Source: Gaiellasilicea sp963791905 (GTDB lineage Bacteria > Actinomycetota > Thermoleophilia > Gaiellales > Gaiellaceae). Taken from it: a stretch of DNA of 64,000 bases. The position numbers were made by a program, and so were the translations under genes. The notes beneath the pieces were generated by a model that saw only the letters and a program-made list of their open reading frames with translations, had not been told where the DNA came from and ran no database searches. Shown here piece by piece: positions 37,543-45,607 of the stretch. How positions within the stretch are numbered: the first letter of the stretch is position 1; every line of letters begins with the position of its first letter. The stretch lies in the NCBI GenBank assembly GCA_963791905.1, contig CAWBTX010000002.1, positions 310,001 to 374,000 on the forward strand, in the 5' to 3' direction.

Positions 37543-37570
37543 GAAGGGCCCCGGGCGACCGGGGCCCTTC
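37543..37570. terminator. Bidirectional rho-independent-type hairpin
   Basis: GAAGGGCCCCGG and its exact inverse are separated by GCGA. The hairpin lies between the convergent subtilase and MOSC genes, 20 bases after one stop and 3 after the other, and can serve both. Confidence 0.88.
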
Positions 37571-37573
37571 GTC

Positions 37574-38209
37574 TTACGGCGTCAGCGGCGCGAGCCGGCG
37601 CTCGAGCGCTGTCCGCTCGCGCTCGGCGATCGGCGCGGCCAGCGCGCGGTGCACGCGCTCGGGGGCGGCAGACTTGTCGTAGTAGAGGCGCATCAGCTCG
37701 ACGATCGTCGGGTGGTCGGCGGCTGTCGGATCGAGCTCGACCGGGTCGCCGGGTGCGACGTCGCCCTCCTCGAGCACCCGCGCATATGCACCCGGGCGCC
37801 CGGCGGCGGCGAAGCGCTTCACCCAGCGCGCCTCGCCCATCCGGTCCGCGAAGACCGCGCAGGGGATGCGGGGAGCGGTCAGCTCGAGCAGTGCGCCGCC
37901 GATGCGAAGCCGATCGCCGGGACGCGGCGCGGCGCCGAGGCTCGGGACGGTCAGGTTCTCGCCGAAGGTTCCCGGTGCGAGCGCGGCGCCGAGCTCCGCC
38001 TCCCACCAGGCGTAGTCCTCGCGCGAGTAGAGATAGACAGCCTGGTCGGGGCCGCCGTGATTCTCCACGTCGGCGACGACGTCGCCGACGAGCCCGAGCC
38101 GGCCGACGTACGCCCGCTCGACCGGCTGCTTGTCGATGCCGGTCTCCACGAGCCGTGCGCCGAGATCGATCGTCTCGCGACGACCGAGATTCACCGCTTC
38201 CAGCCGCAT
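37574..38209 (-). CDS. MOSC domain-containing protein (YiiM-like)
   Basis: MOSC domains handle sulfur bound to molybdenum cofactor; YiiM-type proteins reduce N-hydroxylated compounds using Moco. The 211-residue intact protein has VADVENHGGPDQAVYLYSRE, PGTFGENLTVPSLGAAPRPG, and the conserved cysteine in LELTAPRIPCAVFADRMG, followed by VLEEGDVAPGDPVEL. The C-terminal three-helix part ends APIAERERTALERRLAPL. It comes after lipA on the same strand with 175 bases between, which hold a 46-codon ORF and two hairpins. Confidence 0.9.
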   Translation of the reverse strand: MRLEAVNLGRRETIDLGARLVETGIDKQPVERAYVGRLGLVGDVVADVENHGGPDQAVYLYSREDYAWWEAELGAALAPGTFGENLTVPSLGAAPRPGDRLRIGGALLELTAPRIPCAVFADRMGEARWVKRFAAAGRPGAYARVLEEGDVAPGDPVELDPTAADHPTIVELMRLYYDKSAAPERVHRALAAPIAERERTALERRLAPLTP

Positions 38210-38223
38210 CGTGGGAGTTCGGT

Positions 38224-38364
38224 TCAGAATGACGCCCCGCCGATCTGGTGCGATCGGTGGTGTGTGGCAAGGACGCAGGGAGCGCCCGTATCGAAGAGAT
38301 ACGGGCGCGACCGAGGACGCAGTCCACGCGCCGCCGAGCGTGCCAGAGCGGTGATGGCGCTCAT
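38224..38364 (-). CDS. Possible 46-residue leader ORF between lipA and the MOSC gene
   Basis: An ATG preceded by AGGGAG (12 bases) opens a frame coding MSAITALARSAARGLRPR and a tail rich in His and Arg, ending QIGGASF. No homologue is recognised. The ORF contains an 11-bp hairpin and ends near another, so a leader-peptide or attenuator role is possible. It could equally be chance in a GC-rich gap. Confidence 0.35.
   Translation of the reverse strand: MSAITALARSAARGLRPRSRPYLFDTGAPCVLATHHRSHQIGGASF
38282..38308 (-). promoter_or_regulatory. 11-bp hairpin in the lipA-MOSC gap
   Basis: The arm GCGCCCGTATC is exactly repeated in inverse after the loop GAAGA. A second, 6-bp hairpin (CCGATC/GATCGG) lies at 38240-38257. 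Together they could end the lipA transcript or regulate the MOSC gene. Confidence 0.55.
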
Positions 38365-38384
38365 TTTGGATCGAGCTCCCTTAC

Positions 38385-39305
38385 TTAGTAGGCGACGGCC
38401 CCGCGGCCGGTCGCGGCGGCGTGCCGCTGCTCGTCGGCCCGATAGCTCGAGCGCACGAGCGGCCCTGCGAACACGGAGCCGAAGCCGAGCGCCTCGCCCT
38501 GCTCGCGCAGCCAGCGAAACTCGTCCGGGTGCACCCAGCGGTCGATCTTGGCGTGCTTCGGCGACGGCTGCAGGTACTGGCCGATCGTGACGACGTCGAC
38601 GCCGTTCGCGCGCAGGTCGCGCATCGTCTCGACAATCTCGTCGTTCGTCTCGCCGAGGCCGACGATGATCCCGGACTTCGTCAGGACGGGATAGTCGGCC
38701 AGTTCCTTCGCACGCAGCAGCAGCCAGAGCGCCTTGTCGTAGCTCGCCTTCGCACCGCGCATGTTGCGGTGCAGGCGGCGCACCGTCTCGATGTTGTGGT
38801 TGAAGACCTCGGGCCGCGCGGCGAGCACCGTGCGGAGCGCGTCCTCCTCGGCGCCGAGGAAGTCGGGCGTGAGCACCTCCACGCTCGCGGCCGGCAGCTT
38901 CGACTTGATCGCCCGGATGGTGGCGGCGAAGTGGCCGGCGCCCTTGTCCGGGACGTCGTCGCGGTCGACCGACGTGACGACGACGTGCTTGAGCCCCATC
39001 TGCGCGGCCGCCTGGCCGACCCGGAGCGGCTCGAGGGCGTCGGGTGGGCTGTCGGGGCGGCCGGAGTGGACGTAGCAGTAGCGGCATGCGCGCGTGCACG
39101 TCTCGCCGAGGATCTGGAAGGTCGCGGTGCCGCGACCCCAGCACTCGGCGATGTTCGGGCAGCGCGCCTCCTCGCAGACGGTGTTCAGCGAGAGCCCGTG
39201 CAGGAGCTTCTTGACGTCGAAGTAGCGGCTGTCGGCGCTCGGCGCGCGCACCTTCATCCACTCGGGGCGGCGCGGCCGCTCGGCGACGGGAAGCGATGTC
39301 TCCAT
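38385..39305 (-). CDS. lipA: Lipoyl synthase
   Basis: LipA is a radical-SAM enzyme that inserts two sulfurs into octanoyl groups on lipoyl domains. The intact 306-residue protein has the auxiliary cluster CEEARCPNIAECWGRGTATF (three Cys), the radical-SAM motif CTRACRYC, VVVTSVDRDDVPDKGAGHF and the C-terminal serine ligand region PLVRSSYRADEQ. It ends the run E1-E2-lipB-lipA, so the same transcript makes the lipoylated enzyme and its cofactor. Confidence 0.97.
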   Translation of the reverse strand: METSLPVAERPRRPEWMKVRAPSADSRYFDVKKLLHGLSLNTVCEEARCPNIAECWGRGTATFQILGETCTRACRYCYVHSGRPDSPPDALEPLRVGQAAAQMGLKHVVVTSVDRDDVPDKGAGHFAATIRAIKSKLPAASVEVLTPDFLGAEEDALRTVLAARPEVFNHNIETVRRLHRNMRGAKASYDKALWLLLRAKELADYPVLTKSGIIVGLGETNDEIVETMRDLRANGVDVVTIGQYLQPSPKHAKIDRWVHPDEFRWLREQGEALGFGSVFAGPLVRSSYRADEQRHAAATGRGAVAY

Positions 39306-39315
39306 CGCGGTCAGT

Positions 39316-39489
39316 CTAGTGACGGCACCCGCTCGAACGCCGGCAGCGCGGCAGCAGCCCGGCCGGAAGCGGGTCCCATCCCTGGCGCGGGATCTCGCGG
39401 ATGTCGAGGCTCATGCGCGAGGGCCGGCGGCGATAGCCGCTCGCGGCGAGCCGCGCGAGCGCGGCCAGAACCGGCACGCGCGCTCTCAC
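39316..39489 (-). CDS. 57-residue ORF coupled between lipB and lipA
   Basis: GTG 39487-39489 overlaps the lipB stop by four bases (GTGA), and the TAG lies 10 bases before the lipA ATG. The product reads VRARVPVLAALARLAASGYR, then SRMSLDIREIPRQGWDPLPA and ends CRRSSGCRH. No family is recognised. The tight spacing on both sides suggests that it is translated. It could serve only as a coupling bridge to lipA. Confidence 0.5.
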   Translation of the reverse strand: MRARVPVLAALARLAASGYRRRPSRMSLDIREIPRQGWDPLPAGLLPRCRRSSGCRH

Positions 39490-40193
39490 GCCGTCGCCAG
39501 CCGCTCGTGCACCGGCTGGGGCCAGAGCCCGTGTCCGGCGTCGGCCGGCAGCTCCTCGAGCTCGAGCCCGAAGACCTCCGCCAGCGCGTCGAGCGCGTGC
39601 GGCCGCACCTCGTCCACCGTGACCGGCCGGCCGAGCTCGCGCGCGATCGTCGTGAAGGCCGCGTCCTCGAGCCCGCAGGCCGTGATCCACTGCGTGAACG
39701 GCGCCGGGTCGAGGTCGACGTTGAGCGCGTAGCCGTGCGTCGTCACCCACTTCGAGATGTGGATCCCGATCGACGCGATCTTGCGTGGAGGCGGGTGCAT
39801 CCAGACTCCAGTGAGCCCGTCGATCCGCCGCCCTTCTAGTCCAAACGCTGCAAGCGTTTGGACCAGCGCATCCTCGAGCTCGCGGCAGTAGCGCTTCACG
39901 TCCTGGCCGTGCCGGCGCAGGTCGAGGATCGGGTAGCAGACGAGCTGCCCGGGGCCGTGGAAGGTCGACTTGCCGCCGCGGTCGGTCTCCACGATGTCGA
40001 CCTCCGCGCCGTCCGGGACGTGCAGCTCGCCCTCGTCCGTTCGGCGGCCGAGCGTGACGACGGGCGGATGCTCGAGCATGACGATCGTGTCGGGGATCGC
40101 TCCCTGCGAGACCGCGCCGGCCAGCGCCCGCTGCAGCTCCCAGGCTTCCCGGTACGGGACGAGGCCGAGATTCATGACGTATGCGCCCTTCAC
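39486..40193 (-). CDS. lipB: Octanoyl-[acyl carrier protein]:protein octanoyltransferase
   Basis: LipB moves octanoate from ACP to lipoyl domains, feeding LipA. I chose GTG 40191-40193, which overlaps the stop of the upstream gene (GTGA); the ATG at 40175 is the alternative. EHPPVVTLGRRTDEGELH, DRGGKSTFHGPGQLVCYPIL and the catalytic Lys/Cys pair in KIASIGIHISKWVTTHGYAL and FTQWITACGLEDAAFTT are all present. Codons 39836-39865 are strikingly AT-rich and form a perfect hairpin (see repeat). The protein has 235 residues, the usual length. Confidence 0.96.
   Translation of the reverse strand: MKGAYVMNLGLVPYREAWELQRALAGAVSQGAIPDTIVMLEHPPVVTLGRRTDEGELHVPDGAEVDIVETDRGGKSTFHGPGQLVCYPILDLRRHGQDVKRYCRELEDALVQTLAAFGLEGRRIDGLTGVWMHPPPRKIASIGIHISKWVTTHGYALNVDLDPAPFTQWITACGLEDAAFTTIARELGRPVTVDEVRPHALDALAEVFGLELEELPADAGHGLWPQPVHERLATA
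39839..39863. repeat. Perfect 11-bp palindrome inside lipB, related to the hairpin after groEL
   Basis: The arm GTCCAAACGCT recurs exactly inverted after GCA. The core CAAACGC...GCGTTTG is shared with the hairpin at 49890-49912. On the lipB strand it is read with codons rare in this genome (CAA, CTT, GCA, TTT, GGA, CTA). A small mobile palindrome is possible. Confidence 0.45.
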
Positions 40194-41113
40194 GCTCCCC
40201 CAAGCGTAATCGTGCCATCGTTGACGCCGCGAAAGATCCCGAGCCAGGCTCCGATCGGGTCGCGCAGCTCGTCGATCACCGCCGCCGGCTGTCCAGCGAG
40301 GATGAGATCCCACGTCAGCACGCGGCAGACGGTGCCGAGCAGATACGCGTGCCGGAAGATCTGCCGCAGCTCGCGGAGCGGCGCAAAACGGGTGAACGGC
40401 TCGAGGTAGAGATCGCGCAGACGCCCGGCGCCGTCCGAGCCCGGCTCGAAGCCACTTCGTTCGGTCGCGTCGCGCAGCATGAGCACCGCGCCGACGAAAG
40501 GATGCGAGACACAGGCCTCGGCCCAGTCGAGGAAGAACGCGCGGCCGTCGCGGACGAAGACATTCCCCTCGTGCACCTCCTCGTGGCTGACCATCGACAG
40601 CAGGCCATCCGCGAGCCCGTCGACCGCTCGGGCGACGGCGCTGAGCTCGACCGGCTCGAGGAAGGGCGTCGCGAGCTCCTCGAGCCGGTCGGGCCGGAAG
40701 TCCGGCGTCCCCGACGCGAGGGCCTGGTCGACGAGCGGCGCGGCGTCGATCTGAAGCTCGGCGTAGAGCGGCAGGATCTCCTCCCAAGCGGGCGGCGCGG
40801 CGCCGTCGGCCTCATGGAGCTCGCGCAGGGATGGGCCGACATCGCGCGTCAGGAGACGCCGGCCATCTGCGGCGACGACCTCGGGCAGACAGTCCGGCCG
40901 TAAGCCGGCCAGGAGCGACGTCAGCGCCGGCTCGAAGGCAAGCGCCGGCGGGTTCTCCTTGAACCAGACGTCGCCGTCGCGCGCCGGAACGCGCACGATG
41001 GCCGACCACGGCCGCGTGCGGAGCAGCTCGACCTCGCCGGTCCGCTCGACGCGCCCGTCGATCCATCCAGTCGCCTGCTCGAGCCAGCCGGGCTCGTCCC
41101 AGGCGAGCCGCTC
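40190..41113 (-). CDS. Aminoglycoside phosphotransferase (APH)-fold protein
   Basis: This kinase-like protein has WFKENPPALAFEPALTSLLA (nucleotide-binding strand with Lys), RLLTRDVGPSLRELHEADGA, then the catalytic loop LLSMVSHEEVHEGNVFVRDG (H-E-x-x-x-x-N; the usual catalytic Asp is Glu here) and FFLDWAEACVSHPFVGAVLM (the metal Asp of the DxD/DW motif). An in-frame upstream stretch (DEPGWLEQATGWIDGRVERT) belongs to the family, so the true start lies beyond the GTG at 40994 and near the E2 stop, with no standard start codon evident. It overlaps lipB by four bases. The substrate is unknown. Confidence 0.8.
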   Translation of the reverse strand, partial: ERLAWDEPGWLEQATGWIDGRVERTGEVELLRTRPWSAIVRVPARDGDVWFKENPPALAFEPALTSLLAGLRPDCLPEVVAADGRRLLTRDVGPSLRELHEADGAAPPAWEEILPLYAELQIDAAPLVDQALASGTPDFRPDRLEELATPFLEPVELSAVARAVDGLADGLLSMVSHEEVHEGNVFVRDGRAFFLDWAEACVSHPFVGAVLMLRDATERSGFEPGSDGAGRLRDLYLEPFTRFAPLRELRQIFRHAYLLGTVCRVLTWDLILAGQPAAVIDELRDPIGAWLGIFRGVNDGTITLGGA

Positions 41114-42629
41114 AGTAATCCGATTCGCCCCAGCTCTCGAGCCGCTTGCGCAGGTCGCGCAGGAAGCGGCCGGCGAGGGCGCCGTCGACTAGGCGATGGT
41201 CGTACGTGAGCGTCAGGTTCATGATCGGCCGGATCGCGATCACGTCGTGGCCGAACTCATCGGCCACCACCCACGGCCGCTTCACGACGGCGTAGGTGCC
41301 GAGGATGCCGGCCTGCGGCTGGCTGATTACCGGCGTCCCGTGGAACGTGCCGTAGCCGCCGGGGTTCGTGATCGTGAAGGTGCCGCCCTGGACGTCGTCG
41401 GGCATGAGCTTCTTGTCGCGGGCGCGGGCGGCGATGTCGACGATCGAGCGCGCCATCCCGAGCAGGTTCAGCCCCTCGGTGTTCTTGACGACCGGGACGA
41501 TCAGCCCCTTGCCGTCGGCCAGCTCGACCGCGAAGCCGAGGTTGACGTAGTTCCGCGTCACGATCTTGTCGCCGCGGATCTCGCCGTTGATCCAGGGGTA
41601 GTCCTTGAGCGTCTCCACGGCGGCCCGCGCGACGAAGGCGAGGTACGTCAGCTTCACGCCGTACGAGCTCTCGAAGTCCTTCTTCAGCCGCTCCCGGATG
41701 TCGACGACCTTCGACATGTCGACCTCGATCGCGCTCGTGACGTGCGCGGAGGTGTCGAGCGAACGGCGCATGTGCTCCGCGATGCCCTTGCGCATCGCGT
41801 TCATCTGCTCGATCGACTCGCCGGGCTGAGGCTCGGCCGTCGGGCGCCGGCGACGGTGCCTTCGGCGACCGGTGCCGGGGCGGGCGGCGGGGGCGCCGGG
41901 GCCGGCCGGCGGGTGCCGGAGCCGGCTGCGGCGGCGCAGCCGGCGGCGGCGGTGCCTGCGCCGCCGGGGCAGGTGTCGGCGCGGGCGGAGGCGGGGGCGG
42001 CGCTGCTGGCTCAGCCGGCGCAGCCGGCTGACTAACCTGCGTCGGAGCGGGTGCAGCGCGCCCGCCTCGACGAAGGCGAGGATGTCCTTCTTCGTCACGC
42101 GGCCGCCGGTGCCGGTTCCCTGCACCTGGCTCACGTCGACACCGTGCTCGGACGCGATGCGCGCCACGACCGGGGACAGGAAGGTCTTGCCGTTACCACT
42201 CGGGGCCGCTGCGGGCTGTGGCGCCGCGGGCGCAGCGGGTGCCGGTGCCGGCGCGGCGGGCTCGGCCGCGGGCGCGACGTCGCCGACGCCCTCGCTCGCG
42301 GACGCCATCGCCTCGTCGGCGGCCTCCTGCGTCGCGGGCGCGGGCGGCGTGTCCGCGGCTGGAGCGGCGACATCTGCTCCCTCGGGCGCGATGACCGCGA
42401 GCACCGTGCCGACCTCGACCGTCTCGCCCTCGGGCACGAGGATCTTCGCGACGACGCCGCCGCCTGGGCTCGGCACCTCGGTGTCGACCTTGTCGGTCGA
42501 GATCTCGAGCAGCGGCTCGTCGGGCGCGATGGTCTCGCCCTCCTGCTTCAGCCACTTCGTGACCGTCCCCTCCGAGACGGACACGCCCATCTGGGGCATG
42601 ACGACGTCGGTCTGCGTGTTCGTGGCCAT
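41112..42629 (-). CDS. Dihydrolipoamide acyltransferase (E2) of a 2-oxoacid dehydrogenase complex
   Basis: E2 forms the core of the complex and carries lipoate. The single lipoyl domain (residues ~8-82) has the lipoylation site EISTDKVDTEVPSPGGG. A Pro/Ala linker follows, then the E1/E3-binding domain LSPVVARIASEHGVDVSQVQ, a second long linker and the catalytic domain with TYDHRLVDGALAGRFLRDL. Two compensating base shifts (about 41840 and 42050) turn the second linker into arginine-rich sequence; the alternative frame reads PTQVSQPAAPAEPAAPPPPP, as expected. It lies between E1beta and the APH-like gene. Confidence 0.94.
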   Translation of the reverse strand: MATNTQTDVVMPQMGVSVSEGTVTKWLKQEGETIAPDEPLLEISTDKVDTEVPSPGGGVVAKILVPEGETVEVGTVLAVIAPEGADVAAPAADTPPAPATQEAADEAMASASEGVGDVAPAAEPAAPAPAPAAPAAPQPAAAPSGNGKTFLSPVVARIASEHGVDVSQVQGTGTGGRVTKKDILAFVEAGALHPLRRRLVSRLRRLSQQRRPRLRPRRHLPRRRRHRRRRLRRRSRLRHPPAGPGAPAARPGTGRRRHRRRRPTAEPQPGESIEQMNAMRKGIAEHMRRSLDTSAHVTSAIEVDMSKVVDIRERLKKDFESSYGVKLTYLAFVARAAVETLKDYPWINGEIRGDKIVTRNYVNLGFAVELADGKGLIVPVVKNTEGLNLLGMARSIVDIAARARDKKLMPDDVQGGTFTITNPGGYGTFHGTPVISQPQAGILGTYAVVKRPWVVADEFGHDVIAIRPIMNLTLTYDHRLVDGALAGRFLRDLRKRLESWGESDY

Positions 42630-42652
42630 CTGCCCCTCCTAGTGCCTCGTCA

Positions 42653-43627
42653 TCAGTACTGGGCGAGCTCCCTGAGCCCGGCGGCGACGTCGTCGACCTG
42701 CGGGATGTACGCCTTCTCCAGCACGGGCGAGAACGGCACGGGCGTGTCGGGGGCGGTGATCCGCTTGATCGGTGCGTCGAGATGCTCGAACGCCTCTTCC
42801 GCGATCGTCGCCGCGATCTCGGCGCCGAAGCCGCCGCTGCGCGTGTCCTCGTGCAGCACGAGCACCTTCGACGTCTTCTCCGCGCTGGCGAGCACGGCCT
42901 CGCGGTCCCAGGGCATCACCGTGCGGAGGTCGATGATCTCCACCGAGACGTCCTCGCCCTCGAGCCGCTTCGCCGCCTCGTCCGCCGTGTAGACCATCGC
43001 GCCCCAGGTGATGACCGAGATGTCGTCGCCCTCGCGGTGCGTGCGCGCCTTCCCGAACGGCACCGTGTAGCGCTCCTCGGGCACCTCTCCCTTGATGCGC
43101 CGGTACAGGTGCTTGTGCTCGAAGTAGAGCACCGGATTCGGATCCTCGATCGCGCTGATGAGCAGACCCTTCGCGTCCTCGGGCGTCGCCGGGCAGACGC
43201 ACTTGAGGCCGGGAATGTGGGCAAAGGAGCTCTCCGGGTTCTGCGAGTGGAACGGGCCGCCCGAGAAGCCGCCGCCGGACGGGAGTCGGACGACGATCGG
43301 GACGGGCGTGCCGACGCGGAAGCGCTGCTTCGCGGCCACGGTGATGAGCTGGTCCCACGCGCAGGAGACGAAGTCCGCGAACTGCATCTCGCACACCGGG
43401 CGCATGCCCATCATCGAGGCGCCGGTACAGGCGCCGACGATGGCCGTCTCGGAGAGCGGCGAGTCGATCACCCGCCACGGCCCGAACTCCTCCTGGAAGC
43501 CGAGCGTGACCTTGAAGGCGCCGCCGTAGACGCCGACGTCCTCGCCGAGGATGAAGACCCGGTCGTCGCGCCGCATCTCGGTGCGGAGCGCGTCCGAGAT
43601 CGCCTGCAGATAGGTCATCTCGGCCAT
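42653..43627 (-). CDS. 2-oxoacid dehydrogenase E1 component, beta subunit
   Basis: The intact 324-residue protein begins MAEMTYLQAISDALRTEMRR. It has VFILGEDVGVYGGAFKVTLG, SPLSETAIVGACTGASMMGM, the TPP-pyrimidine glutamate region, and RLPSGGGFSGGPFHSQNPES. The C-terminal transketolase domain shows VSVEIIDLRTVMPWDREAVL. It pairs with the alpha subunit just upstream. Whether the complex acts on pyruvate or branched-chain oxoacids cannot be told for certain. Confidence 0.95.
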   Translation of the reverse strand: MAEMTYLQAISDALRTEMRRDDRVFILGEDVGVYGGAFKVTLGFQEEFGPWRVIDSPLSETAIVGACTGASMMGMRPVCEMQFADFVSCAWDQLITVAAKQRFRVGTPVPIVVRLPSGGGFSGGPFHSQNPESSFAHIPGLKCVCPATPEDAKGLLISAIEDPNPVLYFEHKHLYRRIKGEVPEERYTVPFGKARTHREGDDISVITWGAMVYTADEAAKRLEGEDVSVEIIDLRTVMPWDREAVLASAEKTSKVLVLHEDTRSGGFGAEIAATIAEEAFEHLDAPIKRITAPDTPVPFSPVLEKAYIPQVDDVAAGLRELAQY

Positions 43628-43635
43628 CAGCGCGC

Positions 43636-44679
43636 CTACTTGTGGTGCGGCGTGTCGAGGTCCTCGGGCGTCGCGTAGACGCCCTCCAGCAGCGTCGCGG
43701 GATCGGGCTGCGGCGACTCCTCCGCCCGCGTCAGCGCGTCGTTCAGGAGCTTCTTCACGCGTCCGGAGATCTCGTCCTCCTCCTCGTCGGTCAGGTCGGC
43801 GTTCTCGCGCAGCCAGGTGCGGTAGCGCTCGATCGGGTCGCGCTTCGCCCACTCCTCGAAGAGCTCCTTGGGGACGTAGAAGGCGTCGTCGTGCACCGCG
43901 TGGCCCTCCATGCGGAGCGTCTGGGACTCGATCAGCGTGGGGCCGCCGCCCTCGCGCGCCTTCTCGATCGCCCGGCGCGCCTCGCGGTAGACGGCGAGGA
44001 CGTCCGTGCCGTCCACGACCACACCCTCGAAGCCGTAGGCGGCGGCACGGTCGGCGAGGTGCTCGACCGCGTAGCCGAGGTGCGTCGGCGTCGAGTACGC
44101 CCACTGGTTGTTGTCGCAGATGAAGACGACCGGGAGCTGGCGCACACCGGCGAGGTTCATCGCCTCGTGAGCGTCCCCGCGGGCCGCGGCGCCCTCGCCG
44201 TACCAGCCGACCGCGACGCGCTTCTCGTCGCGGATCCTGAACGCGAGCGCGCAGCCGACGGCGACGGGCAGCATCGCCGGCAGGTGGCTGACCATCGCGA
44301 TCAGCCCGAGCCGCGCGTCGGCCATGTGGACATTGCCGTCGCGGCCGCGGGTCGGCCCGTCCTCGCGGCCCATGTACTGCGCGAAAATGCGCCACGGCTC
44401 GACGCCGCGCGTCACGTGCACGCCCATGTCGCGGTGCAGCGGCGTGCCGACGTCGTTCGGCCCCATCGCGGTCGCGACCCCGACGGCGGAGGCCTCGTTC
44501 CCGCGCCCCGTGTAGAACGAGCCGGGGATCTTGCCCTGCTTGTAGAGGATGTGCCCGCGCTCCTCGATGCCGCGGGTGACGAGCAGGTTGCGGTAGATGC
44601 CGAGGAGGTCCTCCCGATCGAGGCCCGCCTCTCTCACCTCACTCAGCGAGCCGACCGGCTCAGCCTCGCGTACCGCCAT
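43636..44679 (-). CDS. 2-oxoacid dehydrogenase E1 component, alpha subunit
   Basis: The intact 347-residue protein starts MAVREAEPVGSLSEVREAGL. The TPP-binding motif is VGWYGEGAAARGDAHEAMNL, ending in FICDNNQWAYST. The GEG in place of GDG, and the GDAHEAMN context, resemble branched-chain 2-oxoacid dehydrogenase. GRGNEASAVGVATAMGPND and RTLRMEGHAVHDDAFYVPKE-type sequence (phosphorylation-loop region) are present. It is the first gene of the E1-E2-lipB-lipA operon and divergent from the gene at 44740, with 60 bases for both promoters. No E3 gene is nearby. Confidence 0.94.
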   Translation of the reverse strand: MAVREAEPVGSLSEVREAGLDREDLLGIYRNLLVTRGIEERGHILYKQGKIPGSFYTGRGNEASAVGVATAMGPNDVGTPLHRDMGVHVTRGVEPWRIFAQYMGREDGPTRGRDGNVHMADARLGLIAMVSHLPAMLPVAVGCALAFRIRDEKRVAVGWYGEGAAARGDAHEAMNLAGVRQLPVVFICDNNQWAYSTPTHLGYAVEHLADRAAAYGFEGVVVDGTDVLAVYREARRAIEKAREGGGPTLIESQTLRMEGHAVHDDAFYVPKELFEEWAKRDPIERYRTWLRENADLTDEEEDEISGRVKKLLNDALTRAEESPQPDPATLLEGVYATPEDLDTPHHK

Positions 44680-44739
44680 TCACATACCCCCGTCGTCGAC
44701 GACCGCGGAGAACTCTAACGGCCGCGTAGGATCGCCCGC

Positions 44740-45321
44740 GTGACGGACTGGGCCACCGCAGATCGCTTCGTGATCGACCAGCTGGTTCGGCCGATGGTCA
44801 ACCTGTACCGGATCTCGACCGACGGCCAGCCGATCGCGTTCGTCCGTCAGAAGCGGATGGCGCTGAAGGAGGACGTCCGGTTCTTCGCCGACGAGAGCGA
44901 GACGGACGAGCTGTTCCGGCTGAAGGCCCGGGCGGTGATGGATTTCAGCGGGCGCTACGACGTCACCACACCGGCCGGCGAGGTGATCGGCGTCCTCGGC
45001 AAGGTGTTCAGCAAGTCGCTCTTCCGCTCGACGTGGCAGGTGCTCGACGCGAACGCGGAGGAGCTCGCAATCGCCAAGGAGCGCTCCGCGCCGTTGGCGG
45101 TCATGCGACGCGTCCTGGAGGCGATCCCCTACGGTGACTTCATCCCGATCGTTTTCCACTTCACGATCGACCGCGGCGACCACCACCTCGGCGACATGAA
45201 CCGGCGTTACGGCTTCCGGGACACGTACGACCTCGACATCTCGGGCGACACCGAGCGGACGATCGACCGGCGGCTCGCGGTCGCGCTCGGCATCGCGCTC
45301 GACGCCTTCCAGGGCCGTTAG
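44740..45321 (+). CDS. LURP-one-related / scramblase-like beta-barrel protein
   Basis: The 193-residue intact protein from GTG 44740 includes NLYRISTDGQPIAFVRQKRM, LKARAVMDFSGRYDVTTPAG and GKVFSKSLFRSTWQVLDANA, the repeated strand pattern of the tubby-like LURP-one fold. Its biochemical role is not established in bacteria. It is followed with 4 bases between by a zinc-ribbon protein in the same direction. Confidence 0.75.
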   Translation: MTDWATADRFVIDQLVRPMVNLYRISTDGQPIAFVRQKRMALKEDVRFFADESETDELFRLKARAVMDFSGRYDVTTPAGEVIGVLGKVFSKSLFRSTWQVLDANAEELAIAKERSAPLAVMRRVLEAIPYGDFIPIVFHFTIDRGDHHLGDMNRRYGFRDTYDLDISGDTERTIDRRLAVALGIALDAFQGR

Positions 45322-45325
45322 GGCG

Positions 45326-45607
45326 ATGGCGAAGCCGCGCCGGAACTGGATCCAGGAAGAGCGGCGCAAGACGCTCGGCGACTACGTCTCGTTCTGCCTC
45401 GACTGCGGCGCCGTGTGGCGCTACTTCCTCGAGCACGAGCCCGAGCTCCCCGCCGAATGCCCGCAGTGCGGCGGCGAGACGCGCCACCGCTGCCCGGCAT
45501 GCGACGCGCCGTTCCCGTCGGCGTTCGCCGTCGAGTGCGAGGAGTGCGGCGCCGCCGTCCGCCCGCCGGAGGTGCTCGGCGTCCGGATCCGCAAGCCCGG
45601 CCGCTAG
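45326..45607 (+). CDS. Double zinc-ribbon protein
   Basis: The 93-residue protein MAKPRRNWIQEERRKTLGDY has four Cys pairs: CLDCG, CPQCGG, CPACD and CEECG. These suit two zinc ribbons. The basic N-terminus could contact nucleic acid. No named family is recognised. The stop overlaps the convergent cyclase gene by a few bases. Confidence 0.75.
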   Translation: MAKPRRNWIQEERRKTLGDYVSFCLDCGAVWRYFLEHEPELPAECPQCGGETRHRCPACDAPFPSAFAVECEECGAAVRPPEVLGVRIRKPGR

